Positions 13,180 through 14,377 of a stretch of 14,377 nt of DNA are shown piece after piece. The position numbers were made by a program, and so were the translations under genes. The stretch's first letter is position 1. Every line of letters starts with the position of its first letter. Below the pieces are notes generated by a model. The model saw only the letters and a list, made by a program, of their open reading frames with translations, had not been told where the DNA came from and did no database searches. This stretch comes from Oscillospiraceae bacterium (GTDB taxonomy: Bacteria > Bacillota > Clostridia > Oscillospirales > Butyricicoccaceae), in assembly GCA_902797555.1 (NCBI GenBank), contig CADBTM010000242.1:1-14377 (forward strand), given 5' to 3'.

Positions 13180-14130
13180 ATGCAGCTTTTCTCGCGGATC
13201 CGCTCGGCAACATTGGCCTTCTTACTGATTGCAGCAGGTTTTCTGCTTCTCCGGTATTCTCCGGAGGCAGCCCATGGCGCGGTATTGTCTTTGAAGCTGT
13301 GCGGGACGGTTCTTCTTCCTGCGCTCTTTCCCTTCTTTGTTTTATCCTCTCTTCTCATTTCTGTTGGTGCGGAGGCTCTGTTTTCAGGGCTTTTGGGAAA
13401 ACCCTTTCGCATTCTTTTTCGTTTGCCGGAGATTTGCGCAGCTCCTGTATTTCTGGGAATGCTGGGAGGCTATCCTGTAGGGGCGAGAGCCTGCGCGGCG
13501 CTCTATCAAAAGGGGCGCATCACCTATGGCGAGGCAACCCATCTGCTTTGCTTTTGCAACAACTGCGGGCCGGCTTTTTTGATCTCAGCTGTGGGCGGAG
13601 GACTGTTGAAGCAGTCAGGTGTCGGTGTGATCTTATTTGCCATTCACATCTTTTCCGCGTTTCTGATTGGGTTCCTATCGCGTTCTCATCAAACGGACGG
13701 AAAGAAAGTTCTCTTTATGGACGAATCCAATGCCGTACCCATCGTTCCTGCGTTGATTTTCGCAGTTTCAGAGGCGATCCCTGCTTTTTTGAACGTTTGT
13801 GCCTACGTGATCCTTTTTGGCATTCTGACAGCGCTGCTGCAGCAGATCCCCGTTCTGAAAGACGGCCTGTTTTCCACTATTCTTTTGGGCAATCTGGAGA
13901 TGACCTGCGGAATCTCCCGTGCCTGCGGTACGGTTTCGGACATGCGTATTCTATACCCCATGCTTTCTTTTTTTGCCGGCTGGGGTGGTCTTTCGGTTCA
14001 GATGCAGTCGGCAACGCTCCTTGAGGCGGTCGGCCTGCCGTGCAGGAGTTATTTGTTGGCAAAACTTGCGCAGGGGGCGATTGCGGCGGGGATCACGTTT
14101 ATACTGTTTTCTCTCCGACTTTCTCTGTAA
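13180..14130 (+). CDS. ylbJ: sporulation integral membrane protein YlbJ
   Basis: YlbJ is a polytopic membrane protein with nucleoside-recognition (Gate) domain similarity. It is required for normal spore cortex formation in B. subtilis and belongs to the sigma-E regulon. The 316-residue protein is strongly hydrophobic with about 8 membrane segments. It has the family landmarks LGMLGGYPVGAR (92-103), GRITYGEATHL (112-122) and CFCNNCGPAFLISAVGGG (124-141), and a second Gate-like half near LGNLEMTCGIS. The ATG at 13180 follows a GGTGA box; a TTG at 13135 is in frame but has no ribosome site and no membrane signal. It is shorter than the B. subtilis protein (about 400) but like clostridial forms. 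In Bacillus it follows rsmD-coaD; here it sits beside yqfC. Confidence 0.92.
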   Translation: MQLFSRIRSATLAFLLIAAGFLLLRYSPEAAHGAVLSLKLCGTVLLPALFPFFVLSSLLISVGAEALFSGLLGKPFRILFRLPEICAAPVFLGMLGGYPVGARACAALYQKGRITYGEATHLLCFCNNCGPAFLISAVGGGLLKQSGVGVILFAIHIFSAFLIGFLSRSHQTDGKKVLFMDESNAVPIVPALIFAVSEAIPAFLNVCAYVILFGILTALLQQIPVLKDGLFSTILLGNLEMTCGISRACGTVSDMRILYPMLSFFAGWGGLSVQMQSATLLEAVGLPCRSYLLAKLAQGAIAAGITFILFSLRLSL

Positions 14131-14137
14131 ATTCTGG

Positions 14138-14160
14138 GTTTTTGTCAAAAAAACTTGTTT
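14138..14160 (+). terminator. Weak candidate terminator after ylbJ
   Basis: GTTTTT (14138-14143) can pair with AAAAAC (14149-14154) over a 5-nt loop, followed by TTGTTTTTT. The stem is short and almost entirely A/T, so it would be weak; it is listed because it is the only hairpin with a following T-run in the gap. Confidence 0.25.
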
Positions 14161-14183
14161 TTTACAGGTTTCTGCGGTATAAT
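14155..14183 (+). promoter_or_regulatory. Sigma-A-type promoter for the cysteine-rich small gene
   Basis: A perfect -10 TATAAT (14178-14183) is 17 nt from TTGTTT (14155-14160), which matches the TTGACA consensus at three positions. The expected transcription start is near 14190, directly before the GAGG box at 14191-14194, giving an unusually short leader of about 13 nt. Confidence 0.62.
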
Positions 14184-14202
14184 TCCAGCAGAGGTGATCC
14201 AT

Positions 14203-14377
14203 GTGCTGTTTGATAAGGATACGCCAAAGCTGTGTGCGTACTGTCTGTACGGACGGGATTATGACGAGGAGCGCATTTTGTGTGAGAAACGAGGGCCAAT
14301 GCCCTGCGACGGACACTGCTCCAAATACCATTACGATCCCATACGCCGTAAGCCTGCGGCGGGCGCAAAAATGAAAA
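14203..14377 (+). CDS. small cysteine-rich protein of unknown function, 3' end cut by the window
   Basis: Reading from GTG at 14203 gives 58 codons to the edge: MLFDKDTPKLCAYCLYGRDY, then ILCEKRGPM, then CDGHCSKYHYDPIRRKP. Cysteines at 11, 14, 27, 35 and 39 (C-x2-C ... C ... C-x3-C) followed by YDPxRRxP recall small conserved clostridial proteins with a CAYC...GxC..F.YDPLKR.P pattern, possibly zinc- or redox-linked. No function is known to me. The start is chosen because GAGG at 14191-14194 lies 8 nt before it and the frame has a sensible composition. An ATG at 14201 in another frame gives an unrecognisable sequence. It has its own promoter and runs off the edge, so its total length is unknown. 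Confidence 0.75.
   Translation, partial: MLFDKDTPKLCAYCLYGRDYDEERILCEKRGPMPCDGHCSKYHYDPIRRKPAAGAKMK

Overview
The window is a gene-dense piece of chromosome from a spore-forming, low-to-moderate GC Firmicute. Gene content and protein style point to Clostridia, probably of the Ruminococcaceae/Oscillospiraceae type. The evidence is three sporulation-associated genes (yqfC, yqfD, ylbJ), Bacillus/Clostridium-type orthologues (yqzL, phoH, ybeY, era, recO, mutS2), strong GGAGG-type ribosome binding sites, and an HPr that keeps the regulatory serine. Almost everything lies on the minus strand, so transcription runs from high to low coordinates. I see no mobile elements, CRISPR arrays, rRNA or tRNA genes, and no gene-free stretch over 300 bases.

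Minus strand, right-hand block (13118 down to 5941): yqfC-yqfD-phoH-ybeY-era-yqzL-recO-mutS2. Start/stop overlaps or short gaps suggest one operon. It mixes sporulation (yqfC, yqfD), RNA metabolism and ribosome maturation (phoH, ybeY, era) and DNA repair (recO, mutS2). It is a compact version of the well-known Bacillus/Clostridium cluster, without the pgpH (yqfF), dgkA and cdd genes often found between phoH and era. A 44-residue YqzL-like gene, overlapping the start of recO, was recovered by reading the frame directly.

Minus strand, left-hand block (about 5840 down to the left edge): an extended -10 promoter drives a small HPr-family gene in which the phosphorylatable His15 is replaced by Tyr while Ser46 is kept, as expected of a Crh-like regulator. 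An intrinsic terminator follows, and then uvrC-rsmD-coaD, a conserved coiled-coil protein, and the 5-oxoprolinase genes pxpA-pxpB-pxpC (pxpC runs off the left edge). There is almost no room for separate promoters after the HPr terminator or before pxpA, so partial read-through is likely. A strong hairpin sits directly upstream of the pxpA ribosome binding site.

Plus strand (13180 to the right edge): ylbJ, divergent from yqfC across only 61 bp, and then a promoter and the beginning of a small cysteine-rich protein of unknown function that runs off the right edge.

The window is mostly core housekeeping. I found no clearly new multi-gene system. The observations most worth a second look are the His-less HPr, the hairpins near the pxpA and yqzL start sites, the rearranged ylbJ and phoH neighbourhoods, and the small cysteine-rich protein.
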